Below, in pieces: positions 7,177-10,141 of a stretch of DNA of 10,141 nt. How positions within the stretch are numbered: the first letter of the stretch is position 1; each line of letters begins with the position of its first letter. A program made the position numbers and the translations under genes. The notes below the pieces were generated by a model. The model ran no database searches. It saw nothing but the letters and a program-made list of their open reading frames with translations, and was not told the origin of the DNA. This stretch comes from UBA6544 sp049601975 (GTDB lineage Bacteria > Pseudomonadota > Alphaproteobacteria > UBA8366): positions 1 through 10,141 of the forward strand of contig JBMYRC010000144.1 of NCBI GenBank assembly GCA_049601975.1. Reading direction: 5' to 3'.

Positions 7177-7930
7177 CTAAAATCCTTGGCGCATGCCGAC
7201 CAGCGGATTGGCGGGGTCGCCGCGCCGCGCTTCGTCCCCGACCGCGTCCGTCTCGCGGTCCGTTATGGACGGTGTGTTATAGAGGTATTTGATTTGCGGG
7301 TCGATGCCGACATCGACGTTGAGCTGCAGCAGGTCGCGGTCGGCGGCCAATCGCCTGACTGGGCTGTCGGCATCGTTCCAATCGCCAAACGTAATGGCTT
7401 GGGCGATACAAGCGGCGCTGCAAGCTGGAGTCGCAGCCGGATCGACGCCAGGCGTGAGGCCCTGCGCCATCCCCGCATCGACCCTGTCCGAACAGAAGGT
7501 GCATTTTTGCGCGACGCCGATGCGGTCCGGTTGTGCGACGGCGCGTTTCTGCGCGGTCTCCTCGCCGTAGTACCAATCCTGCTTCTTGATGATGGTGCGC
7601 GCTTCATAGGGGCACGAGACCGCGCAATAACCACATCCGATGCATTGGTCGTAGTCGATGGCGATAATGCCGTCGTCACGCTTGAAAGTGGCGTCTGTGG
7701 GGCAGACCGGCACGCAGGGCGCGTCTTCGCAATGCTGACGGCCGGTGACCATGAAGAAGCGCTGGACTTCGGGGAAGCCTCTCTTGCTCGATGTCGAGCA
7801 CGCGCCGCCATTGCACATCGGGCGTGGTCGAATTGTGATGCTTGCAGGCGATGATACAGGTCTGAGAGCCGACGCATCGGTTGAGGTCGATGACCATGCC
7901 CCAGCGGGGCGGGAGTGAAGATGTGGTCAT
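7177..7930 (-). pseudogene. 4Fe-4S ferredoxin-type electron-transfer subunit, frameshifted
   Basis: This is a DmsB/PhsB/PadC-like subunit of about 251 codons that would carry electrons through four [4Fe-4S] clusters between the molybdopterin subunit and the membrane anchor. The start at 7930 (MTTSSLPPRWGMVIDLNRC) has GAGGAG at good spacing. A +1 type shift between about 7779 and 7790 moves from VLDIEQ to GFPEVQRFFMVTG in another frame. Cluster motifs: motif I reads CVGSQTCIIAC, so the second Cys is Ser22; motif II reads RQHCEDAPCVPVCP, with Arg where Cys is expected; motif III CIGCGYCAVSCP is complete; motif IV (KCTFC with ACSAAC) is present. There are no internal stops beyond the shift, so it is the best preserved of the three subunits. 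An internal ATG at 7818 could still give a 213-residue product lacking cluster motif I. Stop at 7177. Confidence 0.88.
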
Positions 7931-7946
7931 TCGCTACTCCTCACAC

Positions 7947-8018
7947 CGTCATTCCCGCGTAGGTGGGAATCCAGTGGACGCCGGCACACTCTAAATTTCC
8001 GCCTGCGCAGGAATAACG
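7947..8018. repeat. REP-doublet / MITE-like palindromic element
   Basis: This 72-bp element fills most of the gap between the large-subunit and Fe-S pseudogenes. Its ends are near-perfect inverted repeats: CGTCATTCC at 7947-7955, and GGAATAACG at 8010-8018, the reverse complement with one mismatch. Each half also folds by itself: ATTCCCGC and GTGGGAAT pair around a GTAG loop on the left, and CCTGCGCAGG (8002-8011) is a perfect 10-bp palindrome on the right. The CGTCATTCCCGCG / GGGAATCCAG style is a familiar dispersed intergenic repeat in many GC-rich proteobacteria. No second copy is in the window. Confidence 0.7.
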
Positions 8019-8029
8019 AAGAAAATCAC

Positions 8030-10141
8030 TCATTCCGCCGCAGCCCTCCAGTCTTCCGCCCGGGTGACCTTGACCCGCATGATGTCGGAGCCGCTGCCCG
8101 TCGAGTCAGTGAGTTCAGGCTCGGCAGTTTAGGGTCCTTGGCGAAGGGCGTCTTCCAGTGGTCGTACTGTCCAATCATCAAGACTGCGTCTGGGTTGATG
8201 CCTTTGCGAAGCGCTGCTTCGCCTTCTGTCCGGCCTGAGACCGATTCCAACACCACCCGGTCACCTTCGCGGATGCCGAGTTTTTTTGCGCGGGTCCGAT
8301 TGAGAATGACGCCTTTGTGGCCCGCGATATTGTTGGCGACCTCGCTGATGACTGGGATGCCGACATTGGTACCCCAGCTATATTGCATAGACCGTGCGGT
8401 GAGTGCCCATAATGGAAATTCCTCTGGGTCGCGGTCGTATTCTTTCGCGTAATTTATCCAGATATCCGGAAACCGATCGTAGACTGGCATGAATGCGTAT
8501 TCGTCGAGCTGAGCTTCCCACCAATCGATCTCAGTTTCTTTCAGACGGTTGGCGAGTTCGCGCTCGTGCCGGGTCATGCGTCTCTGATAGGGCATCTCAA
8601 AGCGCAAATTCGGGTCTTCCATGCGGGGTTAAAGATACCAATCCAACTCTGGAAGATCGGTCAGCATATAACCCTTTTCCTTCAACCAATCGAGGTCGTG
8701 GACTTCAGCACCTTCCGAGGCCTCATGGCTCGCCGCCTTGCAGATCGCATTCCAGATTGGGTCTCGGCCGTGCTCTTAGCTCGGGTCGAGCACGAAGTTG
8801 TAGCCCTTACGTGCCAGCCCAATTCTGGCGGCACCGCGATTGATCGCCTCGTTATAGGCTTCCAAGACACAGGCTTCTTTTGCCAGTGCGGTGGCGATAT
8901 CGGTCATGTCGCGGCAATCAACTACGGGATCGACGGCGATTTGGCCCAGCCATTGGCCGAAGTATCGTTGAGCTCGTATTTAATGAAACCGTCGACGCCC
9001 GGAATGCAGGATCCGGTGCAGCTCGCCGAGGGGCACACCAGTTTAACGATTGTGTCAAGGGTGCCAGCCGGCACCTCCAAAGCACCTACCAGTACTGCCA
9101 ACATCGTCCGCGCTCAGCAGACGTGCTATCCGCCCCAGCCGCTGTTCACAGTCTTGCCCAGCATTACCGCGACGGGGCGGTGGGGCAGGGTGCGTCCATC
9201 ACTCTCAACCGTCTCACCGATACAGGCATGGGCGACGTACTCATCGGCGATCCGCCGGATGGTATCGGCCGGGATATCGCATTCGCCCAACGCCCATTCC
9301 GGCGTGTAGCCCGCCATATGATCGAGGAGTAGTTGGAAGGACGGCTTTGCTTCGATGCTCTCGTGCCGTCAAATCTGATTGTCCGGTCCCTGCTCTATAC
9401 CATTGAATGTTTAGCTGCCGGTGAGCGCCGCGTCTTCGATTGCGCTGTCGAAGGCTTTGAAGGTTCCGTCGGCATTGTCCCAAATCAGCGGCTTTTCCGA
9501 ATCCGGATTCGCGCAGGAAGTATCCATTGGGGCCGACAAGATAGGGTGAATGCGAGCGCTCCTTTAGATAGGGCAGGTCGCTGGTCTCGGTATCGTCCCG
9601 CTCACAGATCATTCGATGGATTAGGCCGAATAGGAATGCGGCGTATGTCTCCTGCTTAATCGGGACCCATTAGGCGGAAATCGCTCCGGTGATTGAGAGG
9701 TGTGGCTCCACCTGGATATGTTTGGTGCCTTCGTCGCGGGCATCGGCCTCGCGCCAAACGCCGACGCTTCGACATTATTGCCGCAATTGATGATGTAATT
9801 GGTGTGCGGCGTGTCCGGCGAGACGTTTAAGGCGCGGTGCCACAGCTCGACGTAGACGTGCTCCGAGTGATAACATTTCACCCCTTGCCCGGCACCGTAG
9901 CCAAGGTTCGAGGGGCCCCAGGCGGAGAGAAAGACGGGGAAGGTACCCATATATTGGGTGGGCTTGCCGCCATCTTCAAAACTGGCAGCGAGGCGTGGGA
10001 AGCCGAATTCGTCCGGCAGGCCTTTGGCGCGGGTTTCGCGGAACTTGTCGCTGATGATTTTATAGTCCCCATCCCAGCTGATGGGCTCGAAGCCCGGATC
10101 GTGCGCACGGCCCTTTTGCGGATTGGTCCGCTTCATAGGCT
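8030..10141 (-). pseudogene. Molybdopterin oxidoreductase large subunit (DMSO reductase superfamily), degraded, 5' end outside window
   Basis: The catalytic subunit of a Mo-bisPGD enzyme, missing its N terminus (window edge) and heavily broken. From the right edge PMKRTNPQKGRAHDPGFEPI, then GQGVKCYHSEHVYVELWHR and INCGNNVEASAFG are in one frame. It shifts near 9755 to VWREADARDEGTKHIQVEP, and near 9513 to NPDSEKPLIWDNADGTF. Stops lie at 9670 (TAA, for Glu in SAEWVP), 9411 (TAA), 9369 (TGA), 9126 (TAG), 9114 (TGA), 8922 (TAG), 8776 (TAA) and 8629 (TAA). After LVGALEVPAGTL (about 9090-9050) the middle of the protein is missing and the match resumes at DMTDIATALAK near 8910. The C-terminal domain (ARSMQYSWGTNVGI, VANNIAGHKGVILN, IGQYDHWKTPFAKD) is well preserved, with a last shift near 8105 and the original TGA at 8030-8032. 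PadB-type phenylacetyl-CoA:acceptor oxidoreductase is my best family guess. Confidence 0.9.

Noticed and set aside
7186..7854. 222-codon plus-strand open frame
   Set aside because: It is antisense to the Fe-S subunit pseudogene, whose cysteine motifs decide the coding strand.
9114..9116. In-frame TGA in a molybdoenzyme as possible selenocysteine
   Set aside because: The context (VC-stop-ARTM) is where Trp is expected, it is far from the Mo ligand region, TAG lies four codons upstream, and I see no SECIS-like hairpin just after it.
8566..9309. 247-codon plus-strand open frame
   Set aside because: It is antisense to the molybdopterin pseudogene; the minus-strand frames carry the family matches.
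6348..10141. Stop-codon reassignment or programmed read-through as an explanation of the in-frame stops
   Set aside because: TAA, TAG and TGA all occur, at places where Glu, Tyr, Trp and others are expected, and frameshifts accompany them. The intact genes end normally with TAA or TAG, so no single recoding fits.
1452..10141. Low sequence quality as the cause of all broken frames
   Set aside because: Genes of 582, 404, 251 and 118 codons interspersed with them have no shift or stop, and cysteine substitutions in the Fe-S gene are missense changes, so uniform error is unlikely. Raw reads would still be needed to exclude it at single sites.

Overview
The window looks like a chromosomal stretch from an alphaproteobacterium, probably Rhodospirillales-like. 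The evidence is a GC-rich composition, a small DUF1491-type protein (a family I know mainly from Alphaproteobacteria), a REP-like palindromic spacer, and a catabolic gene set of SDR, D-2-hydroxyacid dehydrogenase, IlvD/Edd dehydratase, luciferase-like monooxygenases and CaiB/BaiF CoA-transferase. The genus assignment is inference.

Layout from left to right. Positions 1-1312 hold two minus-strand genes: an SDR oxidoreductase, followed downstream by a CtBP-like D-2-hydroxyacid dehydrogenase cut by the window edge. Positions 1452-2458 on the plus strand hold a broken LLM-class flavin monooxygenase. Its stop codon overlaps, in a shared CTAG, the stop of a convergent and intact IlvD/Edd-family dehydratase (2455-4203, minus). 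A good promoter candidate for the dehydratase lies at 4239-4267. DUF1491 (4297-4653, plus) is divergent from it. Then on the minus strand come a 97-codon stub of a second LLM oxidoreductase (4731-5024) and an intact family III CoA-transferase (5056-6270).

The last 3.8 kb (6348-10141, minus) is the wreck of a three-gene operon for a membrane-bound molybdoenzyme: large molybdopterin subunit, four-cluster 4Fe-4S subunit, and polytopic membrane anchor. Gene order and sizes resemble padBCD-type phenylacetyl-CoA:acceptor oxidoreductases, but that substrate is only a suggestion. Every subunit is disrupted independently: by eight stops, three frameshifts and a probable large deletion in the large subunit; by a frameshift plus two lost cluster cysteines in the Fe-S subunit; and by four stops and two frameshifts in the anchor. 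A 72-bp REP-doublet-like element separates the first two.

The intact genes are small-molecule catabolic enzymes for sugar acids or hydroxy acids and acyl-CoA. They sit among the remains of a respiratory oxidoreductase and two flavin monooxygenases. Lesions cluster in specific genes and spare 582-, 404- and 251-codon reading frames, so this looks like real gene decay rather than uniform sequencing error. I see no new defence, mobile or regulatory system here. The strongest story is selective erosion of a molybdoenzyme operon.
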